A DNA stretch of 64,000 bases from Bacteroides sp. 51. GTDB taxonomy: Bacteria; Bacteroidota; Bacteroidia; Bacteroidales; Bacteroidaceae. The position numbers and the translations under genes are program-made. Location: contig NZ_QVMI01000003.1 in the NCBI RefSeq assembly GCF_010500965.1, positions 186,001 through 250,000 on the forward strand, written 5' to 3'. Positions within the stretch are counted from its first letter, which is position 1. Each line of letters opens with the position of its first letter. The notes below the pieces were generated by a model. It had not been told where the DNA came from and ran no database searches. It was given only the letters and a program-made list of their open reading frames with translations. Below are positions 1 to 10,240 of the stretch, one piece after another.

Positions 1-49
1 CAGCCATATATACTTGTGTTAAGTGGTCAATTTGAAGTAAGAAGATGAG

Positions 50-1813
50 TTAATTCTCCCAACCAATGTTTTGGGTCAGATTAGGATTCCTTTCTCTTTC
101 AACCGGTGGAATAGGCCATCTCATCATCCGATCGCCCCAGACAAATTTCTGACCTGTTGCACTTCGTCCCTGGCTTCCTTCAATATTCTTTAACGCTGCA
201 CCTGGGAAAAACTTAGCTTCTTTATATGTACCACAACGTATTTCTTCAAAATAACTAATAGCTTCACCACAGAATTCCCAACGGAACTCCTGACGGATAC
301 GATTTCTTAAATCGGCTTGGTCACTTACGTTCACAGGTCCACTACCGCCAGACTTTAACGCCAGTTTTCCTGCACGTTCACGTACCTCATTGATGAAAGG
401 AAGTGCCTCACCGGTTTTTCCCTGTTCGTTCAAGGCTTCTGCCAATCCCAGTAATACATCAGCGTAACGGATTAATGGAATATCAATTGGTGAGTTGTCG
501 CGGTTGATATAAGGATCAACGCCTACACCTACGAATTTACGATAGAGATAATAAAAACTTGTTTTGGTGTTGGACTCTATATCAAAATTAGGTGCACCAT
601 AACCACGGTATGGCCAACGCATTGTATACGTATTAGGAGTACCAGCCACTCCTCCTTCGAAAGTTGAATACGGAGTAATAACCGAACCGTTCATTCTCTT
701 ATCGCGGTTGGTGTATACCCGTAAGATACGTTCTTCGTTACCTGTTGGCAGATATCTACTCATATCTGCGCCTGCCGCCGCAGCTGCAGTTTTTTCAGCC
801 TCTGTCATGTTGTTGCGGAAGAAATATACAACACGTTGTTTGGGAGTCATGCTATTATAGTCCGGCAAAACATCTTCCCAGTCGAAAGGCCGGCCGTCTG
901 CCCATTCATATGAGTTAACGAAGTCGGTGTTAGGCGCACAGTCGGCTATACACCATCCATGAGTGATGTGTGATCCATAGTACCGGCTTACGTTGTTACC
1001 TAAACCTATTGTACGGATACATTGGAAAGAGAAAATCATCTCAGGACATCTTTCATTTTCTTCTGTGAAAAGGTCGCCAAATTCTCCCTGGAAAAGACTA
1101 TACCCTGCTTCTCCTACCTTTCTGAAATCACTTTCAGCTTTCGCCCATTCCTTCAGCCAAAGGTAGACTTTACCACGAAGTGCATAAGCAGCGCCTTTTG
1201 TAGTTCTTCCATAGAGCGTATTACTAGCTTCATAACGGGCCGGAAAGTTATTGTCGTTAATACAGTCGGTCAGATCAGCTACTACTGTTTGCCAAACGGA
1301 CGCCGCAGTTTCACGAGCTTTCGTAAAATCTTCGGCTTTGGTAGGCTCAAGATAAACCGGTACGCCATCGAATACCATATTCAGACGATAGTATGCATAA
1401 GCACGAAGGAACTTGCTTTCGCTCATCAAACGATTGTACTTTTCCTCCGATAGCGGAGCTTTATTTAAGTTCGCAATGGCATCATTTGCCCGGCTGATCA
1501 TTTCATAATGTTGTTTCCAATAATTAGCAAACATTCCTTCGGAAGCTGACACTTGGTTTGTCATCCAGTTAATCCACCCCCAAAGCCACACATTATTACC
1601 CGAAACACCAAATGCTTCCAGTTGGTCAATTTTACCAGCAATCATAGGTTGCCTCAAAGTTTCGTATATCCCTACTACCCCTTGATCTGCCAGCGATTCT
1701 GTTGTCCACATGTTTTCGCTACCAGCCTTGTCATATGGGTAAGTATCCAATAAATCGCTTTTACAAGAAGTAAACGATAGTATAATACTGAATATGATTA
1801 AAATTTTCTTCAT
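50..1813 (-). CDS. SusD/RagB-family outer-membrane nutrient-binding lipoprotein
   Basis: This is a surface glycan-binding lipoprotein that forms the lid of a SusC transporter and delivers oligosaccharides to it. The 587-residue length is normal for the family. The N-terminus is a lipoprotein signal with lipobox FTSC, so Cys17 is the lipidated residue. The remainder has the usual SusD composition: a TPR-like first half (a segment around residues 125-150 reads FLRAYAYYRLN, the typical helix) and a C-terminal part with RWPIPPVERERNPNLTQN, a very common SusD ending. It lies 15 nt after susC on the same strand, so the two are cotranscribed from the susC promoter. The substrate cannot be read from the sequence; the enzyme operon beyond the regulator suggests a uronate- and amino-sugar-containing glycan. 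Confidence 0.96.
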   Translation of the reverse strand: MKKILIIFSIILSFTSCKSDLLDTYPYDKAGSENMWTTESLADQGVVGIYETLRQPMIAGKIDQLEAFGVSGNNVWLWGWINWMTNQVSASEGMFANYWKQHYEMISRANDAIANLNKAPLSEEKYNRLMSESKFLRAYAYYRLNMVFDGVPVYLEPTKAEDFTKARETAASVWQTVVADLTDCINDNNFPARYEASNTLYGRTTKGAAYALRGKVYLWLKEWAKAESDFRKVGEAGYSLFQGEFGDLFTEENERCPEMIFSFQCIRTIGLGNNVSRYYGSHITHGWCIADCAPNTDFVNSYEWADGRPFDWEDVLPDYNSMTPKQRVVYFFRNNMTEAEKTAAAAAGADMSRYLPTGNEERILRVYTNRDKRMNGSVITPYSTFEGGVAGTPNTYTMRWPYRGYGAPNFDIESNTKTSFYYLYRKFVGVGVDPYINRDNSPIDIPLIRYADVLLGLAEALNEQGKTGEALPFINEVRERAGKLALKSGGSGPVNVSDQADLRNRIRQEFRWEFCGEAISYFEEIRCGTYKEAKFFPGAALKNIEGSQGRSATGQKFVWGDRMMRWPIPPVERERNPNLTQNIGWEN

Positions 1814-1828
1814 ATCACGATAATTTAA

Positions 1829-4800
1829 TTAGAATGTAACATTCACACCAAAGGCATGTTGTCTGATAGGTTGATACTTAGGTGTTGCTCCCTGCTCCGG
1901 ATCTGTGCCTGGGAATGAATCCAGGCTGAATAAATTCTCTCCCGAGTAGTAGAATCTTACTTTTTCAAGACTAATCTTACTCAACCACTGTTTAGGCAAT
2001 GAGTATCCGATAGTCAGGTTTTTCAGTTTCAGATAATCACCTTTGTATAGATAAAGATCGGACCAAACGTGATTGTTGTTTACTGTCGACTGGGTTATAC
2101 GACCATATTTAGCATGAATATTAGTACGTGAGTCGTCCGGATTTGCCGGATCATAGAAGTAGTGGTTATCTACTACTTTCTGTGACATACCACGTCCGAA
2201 TTCGAATAAGGTTGAATTATAACCTTTTTCATACATCAATAGTTTGAAGCCAGCGGCACCGGCAAAGTTCATTGAAACATCAATCCCCTTCCACTCGCCA
2301 TATAGTTGGAAACCATACGTGTATTTCGGTATGGACGATGATTCGAGGAATTTACGGTCGGCGTCATTACCCAGTACTTTATCATCGTTGTTGTCCGCGT
2401 AGATATAGTCACCATAGTACAAGCCATCGCGTTCGCCTATTTTTGTTTGTCCCTGGAAGGTATATCCGGCGGCTACCATTGCTTTCACCCACGCCATATC
2501 GGCTTCTGTGCGTATCATACCGTCACGTGGCCCTCCATTAGGATTAACTGTACCGTCTGTATTGGTATAGGTTCCGGTTCCCTTGTATACTGTACGCAGG
2601 AAGTATTCATTCATCATTTTACCTTCTACAACACGCTCTCTGTCGCCCTGAGAGACATCGCCGAGATTAGACACCCAATTTCCGTCTACCCATCCTTGTT
2701 CTAATGTACCTTTATATTTGCTTACTTCGTTGGTAGCATAGCTCAGGTTAGCAGATACGCCATAGTTGAACTTTCCGACGCGGTCTCTCCAACCAATGGT
2801 AAATTCATATCCTTTATTTTCCAATTCGGCCAAGTTCATACGAGGTGCTGTTTTGTCACCTGCTGTCAGAGGAATAGTTATCCTGTACAGAATACCATCG
2901 GTTTTTTTCCAGAAAGCATCAAATTCAAATGTCAGGCGGTTATTAAGGAAGGCTGCTTCCAAACCGATATTTGTTGTACTGGTATTTTCCCAGCTTAACA
3001 GTTGATTAGCGATATCTTTTTGCACTAACCCTGAATGTTGGGAATCGCCAAAAGGGTACGTTACTGCAGAATATCCACCCTGGTATTCATAATCGCCAAC
3101 ACTTGATCCACCATAGTTACCGTTCTTACCCCAGGATACCCTTAGTTTCAGGTTATCCAACCAGCTACGGGTATTTTCCATAAAACTCTCTTCGGTTACG
3201 CGCCAACCTGCCGATACGGAAGGGAATGTTCCCCAGCGCTGGTCTTTGTGGAAGCGTGAGTGTCCGTCATAGCGCATATTAAACTCGAATAGATAGCGCG
3301 ATTTGAAAGCATAACCCAAACGTCCGAAAATAGCGCGTGACGCACGGTCTTTCACTGTACCTGTGGCAGATAATACCTCGGTACCGGAGGAAAGGTTATG
3401 AATTGTTTCATCAATCAATCCTCTACGGCTTGCTCCATTATCCCATTGTTTCCAGTAATACTCCTGGTAACCCAATAAAGCTGTAACATCGTGGTCTTTT
3501 GCAAAGGTTTTGGAATAGTTCAACAGATGTTCCAATGTATAGGAGTATATATCGTAACGGTTGTTTGAAGTACTTAGTTGGTCATTTGCCGTTGCCGGGC
3601 TTATTTCTTTTCCGCGGCTAAAGCTATATTTCCTTGCGTTATTTGCACTTCCCCACTTATTTGTTTCCTGCCACAAGCGATCGTAGTTAAGGTTTACATC
3701 ATAGGTTAAACCGTCCATAATTTTAACTTTTGCATAGATAGTAGTGTTCAGACGGGTTCTATCTTTCCGCCCGGTTGCGTAAGCATCCAGACGCTGACGG
3801 ATATTGATCGGACTCGGATTTTCATTGATACTTTCCGCTCCTCCGTACACACCATCATAATAAGGAGTAACTCCCGGTACGGCTGCCATCAGCCATTTGC
3901 TTATGGCGTTATCTCCCGTTCCGTCGAAATCAAGAACACCGAGACGATCCTTGTTTCCGTAGATACGTGTCCCCACAGTCAGCCATTTGGCTACATCCGC
4001 TTCTATATTTGCACGCATATTGAAGCGTTCCATACCCGAATAATCTACAAGACCCGGATTGTCGACATACCCTATCGACATAAGGTAGCGTGTATTTTCA
4101 CTACCGCCCGAAATAGAAAGGTTATGTTCGCTCTTCATGCTGTTCTTGTTATAAGTCTCATCCTGCCAGTTTGTATTCGGATAAGCAATATAATTAGGAT
4201 AGCCGTATTCATTAATACCATTCGGATCTTTTGCTTTATCGCGCCAGAGTTGAATATCCGTTATAGCGTCGAATGTCTTTCCGTCACCACCACTCTGCCA
4301 GTTGGCTTCGTTGGTATATTCCATAAAGTCGGCGTAGTTATTTACTGTTTCAGGTAGATTCACCGCATTCATAATGGATAGGCGACCGGAGTATGTTACG
4401 GTTGCTTTTCCTCCTTTGTTCCCTGTTTTCGTGGTAATGAGGATTACTCCTGCGCCTGCGCGTGCTCCGTAAATTGCTGCCGAAGCTCCGTCCTTCAAAA
4501 TAGAGATGGAGGCAATGTCGTTAGGGTTAACATCGTCGATTGATCCGATCATCCCGTCTATAAGAATTAGCGGGTTGTTATCGTTTAGTGTTCCCACACC
4601 ACGCACGCGAAGTGTTGCACCATCCGCACCTGGTTGACCAGATCCCTGGGAAACAGACAATCCGGCACTTAGTCCGGCAAGTGAGGAAGATACGCTGGTT
4701 ACAGGACGCGACAAGGCTTGGTCTTCGAAGTTAATAGAAGATACTGCCCCTGTCACATTTACCTTTTTCTGTGTACCGTACCCTACTACAACTACTTCGT

Positions 4801-5131
4801 CGAGGGTAGCAATGTCTTCCATAAGGGTTACATTAATGACGGTGCGGTTTCCTACTGTTATCTTCTGCGTTTTATATCCTATAAAAGAGAAGATAAGGGT
4901 TGAATTGCTGTTGGGTACGGTAAGATTGTATTTACCATCCAAATCCGTAATGGTTCCTGTTGTGCTATTCTCCACAGCGATGCTGATGCCCGGCAGTGGT
5001 TCGTTCATTGCGTCGGTAACTACGCCACTGACGCTTACTTGCGCATTTGCCGTAAGAGAAAGGACGCCGAGGAATAACAATAATAAGTATTGTCTCATAA
5101 GCAATAGATTTTTAAAGGTTCTTGTTTTCAC
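1829..5131 (-). CDS. SusC/RagA-family TonB-linked outer-membrane transporter
   Basis: This is a TonB-dependent beta-barrel that imports oligosaccharides through the outer membrane together with its SusD lid. Domains in order: signal peptide ending near residue 30 (TANA-Q), a carboxypeptidase-regulatory-like domain (about 31-105), the TonB-box region DEVVVVGYG at 111-119, a plug domain (about 125-235, with LRVRGVGTL and ILIDG) and a barrel to the C-terminal Phe. The 1100-residue length is typical. A second start at Met12 (position 5098) would give a cleaner signal peptide and cannot be excluded. The gene is divergent from the hybrid two-component regulator across 289 bp that contain candidate operators. 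No N-terminal DUF4974/secretin-like extension is present, which fits control by the adjacent regulator instead of an anti-sigma/ECF pair. Confidence 0.97.
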   Translation of the reverse strand: MKTRTFKNLLLMRQYLLLLFLGVLSLTANAQVSVSGVVTDAMNEPLPGISIAVENSTTGTITDLDGKYNLTVPNSNSTLIFSFIGYKTQKITVGNRTVINVTLMEDIATLDEVVVVGYGTQKKVNVTGAVSSINFEDQALSRPVTSVSSSLAGLSAGLSVSQGSGQPGADGATLRVRGVGTLNDNNPLILIDGMIGSIDDVNPNDIASISILKDGASAAIYGARAGAGVILITTKTGNKGGKATVTYSGRLSIMNAVNLPETVNNYADFMEYTNEANWQSGGDGKTFDAITDIQLWRDKAKDPNGINEYGYPNYIAYPNTNWQDETYNKNSMKSEHNLSISGGSENTRYLMSIGYVDNPGLVDYSGMERFNMRANIEADVAKWLTVGTRIYGNKDRLGVLDFDGTGDNAISKWLMAAVPGVTPYYDGVYGGAESINENPSPINIRQRLDAYATGRKDRTRLNTTIYAKVKIMDGLTYDVNLNYDRLWQETNKWGSANNARKYSFSRGKEISPATANDQLSTSNNRYDIYSYTLEHLLNYSKTFAKDHDVTALLGYQEYYWKQWDNGASRRGLIDETIHNLSSGTEVLSATGTVKDRASRAIFGRLGYAFKSRYLFEFNMRYDGHSRFHKDQRWGTFPSVSAGWRVTEESFMENTRSWLDNLKLRVSWGKNGNYGGSSVGDYEYQGGYSAVTYPFGDSQHSGLVQKDIANQLLSWENTSTTNIGLEAAFLNNRLTFEFDAFWKKTDGILYRITIPLTAGDKTAPRMNLAELENKGYEFTIGWRDRVGKFNYGVSANLSYATNEVSKYKGTLEQGWVDGNWVSNLGDVSQGDRERVVEGKMMNEYFLRTVYKGTGTYTNTDGTVNPNGGPRDGMIRTEADMAWVKAMVAAGYTFQGQTKIGERDGLYYGDYIYADNNDDKVLGNDADRKFLESSSIPKYTYGFQLYGEWKGIDVSMNFAGAAGFKLLMYEKGYNSTLFEFGRGMSQKVVDNHYFYDPANPDDSRTNIHAKYGRITQSTVNNNHVWSDLYLYKGDYLKLKNLTIGYSLPKQWLSKISLEKVRFYYSGENLFSLDSFPGTDPEQGATPKYQPIRQHAFGVNVTF

Positions 5132-5182
5132 CTTATTTTTTGTTAGTAATTAGATGTATGATCGATCACAAATTTGTTCTGC

Positions 5183-5190
5183 AAACATAC
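5183..5190 (-). promoter_or_regulatory. Candidate -7 element of the susC promoter
   Basis: On the minus strand this reads TATGTTTG, matching the Bacteroidetes -7 consensus TAnnTTTG, about 50 nt before the susC start. No good -33 TTTG lies 19-21 nt upstream, as would fit a promoter that depends on an activator. The direct repeats at 5231-5344 lie just upstream of it. Confidence 0.42.
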
Positions 5191-5230
5191 GTTCTTACTA
5201 TTTATAAGGCTTGCCGGTTTGACTATATCT

Positions 5231-5344
5231 TTTGCGCAAATAACTATGTGCCTCATTTTTTATTTCTACAGAAGATATATAAAAGCAGGCTATCGCGAAG
5301 AAGGCATTTGCTCATTTAACTATTGCATTTGCTCAAATAACTAT
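5231..5344. promoter_or_regulatory. Three TTTGCnCAaaTAACTAT direct repeats, candidate regulator operators
   Basis: Three 17-bp near-identical copies are at 5231-5247 (TTTGCGCAAATAACTAT), 5307-5323 (TTTGCTCATTTAACTAT) and 5328-5344 (TTTGCTCAAATAACTAT). The last two are exactly 21 bp apart, about two helical turns, so a protein dimer would meet both on one face. They lie between the divergent susC and regulator promoters. The AraC-type DNA-binding domain of the neighbouring hybrid two-component protein is the obvious candidate to bind them; this is inference. Confidence 0.55.
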
Positions 5345-5370
5345 ATTTTCAGAAAAAGAAGAAAAACATA

Positions 5371-5400
5371 TTTGAGTGTTTTTCTAATCTGTTATATTTG
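5371..5400 (+). promoter_or_regulatory. Candidate promoter of the hybrid two-component regulator
   Basis: TTTG at 5371-5374 and TATATTTG at 5393-5400 are separated by 18 bp. This is a good match to the Bacteroidetes -33 TTTG / -7 TAnnTTTG promoter. Transcription would start near 5406 and leave a very short leader before the ATG at 5421. Confidence 0.6.
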
Positions 5401-5420
5401 TATGTAAACTCAGCACCCCT

Positions 5421-8400
5421 ATGATACACAAACAGTTAATTATTTCCGGATGGATAATCATCTTGTTGTCCGCCTTTTCCGTAATACAGGCAAAGGAATC
5501 TTATCGTTTCCGTACGTTCTCACCCGAGGGTGGTTTCTACTACAACGGGGTTTCGTCTATAGTACAGGATAAAGATGGGTTAATTTGGTTTATTATTGAT
5601 AATGACCTGTATCGTTTCAATGGTTATGAGTACAAGAATTACCACACGGCTTTCTCTGCCGAGGTCCATATGGGTTCGGGCAAGACACGCCAGTTCAATG
5701 GTATCCAGGCAGATGGTAAGGGGAATGTTTTTGCGGCAACAGCCAATGGATTGTATATATATGACAGGTGGGTCGAAACGTTCCATAAGATAATGAATCA
5801 GTCGGTATCGGAGTTATATACAGATTCGTATGATAACCTTTGGATGGCAAAGGAGGGAAAACTGACGATTCGTTTCCCGGATGGTACGTTGCACACGCCG
5901 CTCTACGAAGGCAAGAGTCTTCTTCGGAGTACATCATATACAGGCGATGAACGTAGTTTGTTTGTAAGTACAGTTAAGGATATTTACCGCTATAGTTATG
6001 AATCGGACGAGTTCTTGCACTTCTATTCATTTGATGAAGGGGCGAATATACAAAGCATTACCCGCGACCGCAATAAGTTGTGGGTACTGATTGCCGACCG
6101 GGGATTATTCCGAATTGATATCCCTACAGCAACAATAGAACAGGTTTATGACTTCTTCCACCAGGAGAACGGCGGAAATGTTTTAACGAAGACGATTTGC
6201 ATGGATAAGAATGGTTCGGTTTGGATTGCAACGCAAAAAGGGTTGTATATCCTTAATCCCGAAACCGGCCTGTATAGTCACTATATACATTCTAAGTTTG
6301 ATCCGTTTAGTTTGCCCAACAACTCGGTCTGGAGCATTACGAAAGATCGGCAGGAGAATATGTGGATCGGAACATACTCCGGTGGGTTGTGTTATGTGAA
6401 CCCGGACGAGAGTGTATGGCTGAAGAGTTACACCCCACTGGTTAGTGCATTGAATCATAATCTGATAAGCGGGTTTACAGAAGACGATACGTATTTGTGG
6501 ATTGCTACCGAAGGTGGAGGTATTAACCGGATGAATAAGCTGACGGGCGAATTCACCTATCTAAGGCAGGGAGACTCGCCGAACAGCCTGGCCTATGACA
6601 ATACGAAATCGGTTGTTTACGATTCGCAGCAGCGGCTTTGGATTGCCATGTTCCGTGGCGGATTGGATTGTTACGACACACGCAGCAAGCAGTTCAGGCA
6701 TTTCCGGCACGATCCGGAGAATGAAAATTCATTGCTTACAAACGATTTGCGCAAGATTATCCTTGAGGGCGAAAATGGGCTGTGGATCACGTATCAGCTA
6801 AATAAAGTCGTAGTATCGTATTATTCTTTCAGCGAACAGAAGTTTACGCATTATATGCTTTCCGACAGGGAGGAATTCATTTACGACTTTTGCCGGGGGA
6901 ATAATCAACTGTGGTTGGTTTCGGAGAAGTTATACATGATCCATACGGTGACCAAGGAGGTGGAAAGTTTCTCGCCGGACAATCAATACCTCAACAGTCA
7001 GGCCATTTGTACAGACGGTAACGGAGATTTGTGGATCGGTACGATTGGAGGAGGACTGATCAAGTTTAATACCCGTACAAAGGAGTTTACGACTTACGAT
7101 GATATTCTGCGTTTTAATATCTATTCGATTTTCAGTTTATGCGCGGACGACGAGAATAATCTTTGGTTGGGAACGGATAATGGGTTGCTTCGGTATGAGA
7201 TTTCTACCGGTCAGTGCCTGCGTTTCGACAAGGAGGATGGTACACAAGGGCAGGTTTTCTATCCGCTATCTACTTTCAAAGCCCGTACGGGAGAGCTTTA
7301 TTTCGGTGGCACAAATGGTTTCACAGCACTTAATCCTAAGTTATTGAGCCGTAACGAACGCGAGCCGAACCTCATTATGCTGGATTTCCTGATTGACCAT
7401 GCTCCTGCCACTCCTACTCCCAGTGATGCGAAAAACGACACGACCTGGTTCCCTAAGTGTATTGTATTAAAGCACAACCAGTCTACCTTTGGCTTTACGT
7501 TCACATCCGACAATTACCTTAATCCGAGTAAAAACAGCTTCCGTTACCGTTTGCGCGGATATGATGACCGATGGACGGAAACCGGAGCTACGGGTCGTTC
7601 GGCATCGTATACCAAGGTTCCATCGGGCGACTACACGTTCGAGGTGATGGTGGCCAATAGCAACGGCATGTGGAACACAAATCCTTATACCGTAGAGATT
7701 AAACGCTTGCCGGCTCCGTGGTTGAGTTTGCCGGCTTATATGGTCTATATGCTGATATTGGGCACGATTGTATTCTTTATTCTGCGGCATTATCATATCC
7801 GTAAACGGATGAAACTGCAATTATATCTGGATGCGGTAGACAAACAGAAGAAGGAGGAGATTCATCAATCGCAATTACGTTTCTTCACCAACATTTCGCA
7901 CGACTTCCGCACGCCGTTATTCCTTATTATCGCGGTACTGGAAAAGTTACAGGAATCGGGCTGGAAGGCAGAATATCACCGTATCCTGGATAATAATGCG
8001 CAACGTTTGCTCAATCTGGTAAATGACCTGATGGACTTCCGCACGATTGAGAACGGAAAGATGGCTTTACAGGTTGCTCCGCTGGATGCGAATCATCTGG
8101 TCGGTGCCATTGCTTATGATTTCCGGAATTATGCGCTTCAAAAGGAAGTAACGTTTGAGGTGAAATGTGATGATCTGCCGGCTTCGGTCTATGCAGATAG
8201 GCATGTGTTGGAAAAGATCTTATTGAATCTGCTGAATAATGCGTTCAAATATACAACGAAGGGTGGGCATATTTCTATCGAAACGTATAATGATGCAAAG
8301 GGATTCCATTCTTCGCATATTAATCATTTTACCGTGCAGGGAGATACGATTCCGGAAGATGCTTTCCTGATTGTGGTACGCGATACGGGGATTGGAATTT

Positions 8401-9452
8401 CAAAAGAGTCGATAGCCAGTGTTTTCGAACGGTTCTACAAAGTGAATTCGGATAAGGCAGACTCGCATCTGGGCACGGGTATCGGGTTGGCGCTGGTAAA
8501 GAGCCTGGTGCTGCTGCACAAGGGGGTATTAACGATATACAGTGAGCGCGAATCGGGCACGGATATGGTGGTGGCGCTGTCGAAGGCAAGCCATTTTTAT
8601 ACGCAGGAGGATATGGACATGAATAAAGAGGTGGCTGTAGATATGGGCGAGCTGGACGAGTCGAGCGAGAAGCTCTTGTCGGAGAAGAAGCATATCTTGC
8701 TGGTGGAGGATAATGATGATTTGCGGGGATTGATTGCGGAATCGCTTTCTGCCGACTTTGAGGTGATTGAAGCGGCCAATGGCGTTATCGCTACGGATGT
8801 TCTCCGCAAGTCGCCCGTGGAATTGATCATTAGTGATATTATGATGCCCGAAAAGGACGGTATCACGTTGTGCCGTGAGGTGAAGGGGGATATAAACCTG
8901 TCGCACATTCCATTTATCTTGCTCACGGCGAAAACGGGATTGGAGAGTAAGCTGGAGGGGGTAGACTCGGGAGCGGATCTTTATTTCGAGAAACCGGTTG
9001 ATTCGCGGTTGCTCCGGGCATCGGTGCAGAATATCTTCACTACACGGAAGAAGTTGCAGGAGTATTATGCCAAGAATTATTTTGCTGATACTACTGAACT
9101 GGGAGGCAGTCGGCAGGACCGGGAGTTCCTGAAGCGGTTTATTGCGATTGTAGAAAAGAATATTGACCAATCGGAAATGGACGTGAATTATATTGCATCT
9201 GAACTATCTATAAGCCGGGCGAAGTTATATAATAAGGTGAAGAGTTTGACAAGTAAATCGACGGTCGAGTTTATTTTGAATTATCGCCTGCGAAAGGCTG
9301 CCCGACTGCTGGTAGAGGAGGACTTGTCTATCCGGGAGATTATGGAACGGGTAGGGATAGAGAGCCAGTCGTATTTTACGGCAGCTTTTAAGAAGGAGTT
9401 TGATGAAACGCCAACGGCGTTTGCAAAGAAGTATAGGAAGAAGGAGGGGTAA
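5421..9452 (+). CDS. Hybrid two-component system sensor kinase / response regulator (HTCS)
   Basis: This is a one-protein signalling system that senses a periplasmic oligosaccharide and activates PUL transcription. The order over 1343 residues is: signal peptide (cut near 25), two seven-bladed-propeller-like halves of two-component regulator propeller repeats (about 30-680, many LWIGT-type blades), a Y_Y_Y domain (about 690-765), one membrane helix (about 772-793), a HisKA domain with H-box SHDFRTPL (His827 predicted phosphorylated), HATPase with NLLNNAFKYT and DTGIGIS, a receiver domain with ILLVEDNDD (acidic pocket about 1096-1097) and phosphoacceptor Asp1139 in IISDIMMP, then an AraC-type helix-turn-helix at about 1230-1340. 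All key residues are present. It is divergent from susC and upstream of the enzyme operon, so it most likely controls both. Confidence 0.97.
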   Translation: MIHKQLIISGWIIILLSAFSVIQAKESYRFRTFSPEGGFYYNGVSSIVQDKDGLIWFIIDNDLYRFNGYEYKNYHTAFSAEVHMGSGKTRQFNGIQADGKGNVFAATANGLYIYDRWVETFHKIMNQSVSELYTDSYDNLWMAKEGKLTIRFPDGTLHTPLYEGKSLLRSTSYTGDERSLFVSTVKDIYRYSYESDEFLHFYSFDEGANIQSITRDRNKLWVLIADRGLFRIDIPTATIEQVYDFFHQENGGNVLTKTICMDKNGSVWIATQKGLYILNPETGLYSHYIHSKFDPFSLPNNSVWSITKDRQENMWIGTYSGGLCYVNPDESVWLKSYTPLVSALNHNLISGFTEDDTYLWIATEGGGINRMNKLTGEFTYLRQGDSPNSLAYDNTKSVVYDSQQRLWIAMFRGGLDCYDTRSKQFRHFRHDPENENSLLTNDLRKIILEGENGLWITYQLNKVVVSYYSFSEQKFTHYMLSDREEFIYDFCRGNNQLWLVSEKLYMIHTVTKEVESFSPDNQYLNSQAICTDGNGDLWIGTIGGGLIKFNTRTKEFTTYDDILRFNIYSIFSLCADDENNLWLGTDNGLLRYEISTGQCLRFDKEDGTQGQVFYPLSTFKARTGELYFGGTNGFTALNPKLLSRNEREPNLIMLDFLIDHAPATPTPSDAKNDTTWFPKCIVLKHNQSTFGFTFTSDNYLNPSKNSFRYRLRGYDDRWTETGATGRSASYTKVPSGDYTFEVMVANSNGMWNTNPYTVEIKRLPAPWLSLPAYMVYMLILGTIVFFILRHYHIRKRMKLQLYLDAVDKQKKEEIHQSQLRFFTNISHDFRTPLFLIIAVLEKLQESGWKAEYHRILDNNAQRLLNLVNDLMDFRTIENGKMALQVAPLDANHLVGAIAYDFRNYALQKEVTFEVKCDDLPASVYADRHVLEKILLNLLNNAFKYTTKGGHISIETYNDAKGFHSSHINHFTVQGDTIPEDAFLIVVRDTGIGISKESIASVFERFYKVNSDKADSHLGTGIGLALVKSLVLLHKGVLTIYSERESGTDMVVALSKASHFYTQEDMDMNKEVAVDMGELDESSEKLLSEKKHILLVEDNDDLRGLIAESLSADFEVIEAANGVIATDVLRKSPVELIISDIMMPEKDGITLCREVKGDINLSHIPFILLTAKTGLESKLEGVDSGADLYFEKPVDSRLLRASVQNIFTTRKKLQEYYAKNYFADTTELGGSRQDREFLKRFIAIVEKNIDQSEMDVNYIASELSISRAKLYNKVKSLTSKSTVEFILNYRLRKAARLLVEEDLSIREIMERVGIESQSYFTAAFKKEFDETPTAFAKKYRKKEG

Positions 9453-9503
9453 GATTGATTTGTATATCGTTCCTACAGAACTCCCTGCTAAATATGAACT
9501 TGA

Positions 9504-9539
9504 CCTAGGGCTGCGGTCGTTTCACTCCCTGGCCCTAGG
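9504..9539. repeat. CCTAGGGC/GCCCTAGG inverted repeat after the regulator gene
   Basis: Eight-base arms at 9504-9511 and 9532-9539 enclose a 20-nt loop, about 50 nt after the regulator stop codon. It may act as a terminator, although no T-tract follows; it could also be a fragment of a dispersed intergenic repeat. Confidence 0.4.
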
Positions 9540-9862
9540 CTAAATCTAACAGGCTTTCAGCCTTACAGAATGTATTTCTTGTGGTTAAGATTTCATTATT
9601 TTATACCTAATATTTCATCCTTATATACTCAATTCCTCAGCCTATTGTTCCTAACATTCCCCCCTTACATCATCAAAATTCAGCCCAAGCACAAAAAAAA
9701 CGCTTTGATCACAATTCGCCAATTTCACTTTCAAAACTCTCAAATATCAAACAAATTGCTTACTCAAGACTTCATCAAAGCTCCCCTTCCAGCTTCTAAA
9801 ACCACCTCAAAACTAGGAGAACGATACAAAAACGGGTATGAGAAACCGGCATTTCTCCGATT

Positions 9863-9935
9863 TGCTTATTGCATTTTCGTCATATGAAGTAACCTTACGC
9901 TTCAAATGCTTATTGCATTTCATTAATATGCAATA
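9863..9935. promoter_or_regulatory. 24-bp direct repeats with TATTGCATTT core, candidate operators
   Basis: Copies at 9863-9886 and 9907-9930 share 20 of 24 bases and are 44 bp apart (about four turns). Both start TGCTTATTGCATTT and end ATATG. The second copy is part of a palindrome with arms TATTGCAT (9911-9918) and ATGCAATA (9928-9935). The same 10-mer TATTGCATTT occurs at 5321-5330 between susC and the regulator gene, so one regulator may act at both places. Confidence 0.5.
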
Positions 9936-10240
9936 GGCAAACGAGTGAAATGCTACTATCTCTAAAGAGAAACGCTTGTTTCTTGCCGGAAAAATGAAGA
10001 AAAGCTACTCTATTTCTCTTGGTTCTCCTAAATGAATGAACAAGCGAAAATTGACACTTTATTCTTATATGGAAAAACAAACAGCATTATCACACTTAAC
10101 TCAAACGAAACCGAATCAAAAAGAAATAAAAGCCACAATATACTATCTATTCAGATTTCACAAAACCGTCACCTTTACGTTTTTCCGACGTCTCTTCACC
10201 GCCGGCCAGAACAAAGCCATACAGCGTAACTCGATTATCA

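Noticed and set aside
8529-9170. Minus-strand open frame of 213 residues opposite the regulator receiver domain
   Set aside because: Overlaps the clear receiver and AraC domains; no ribosome site, promoter or family feature.
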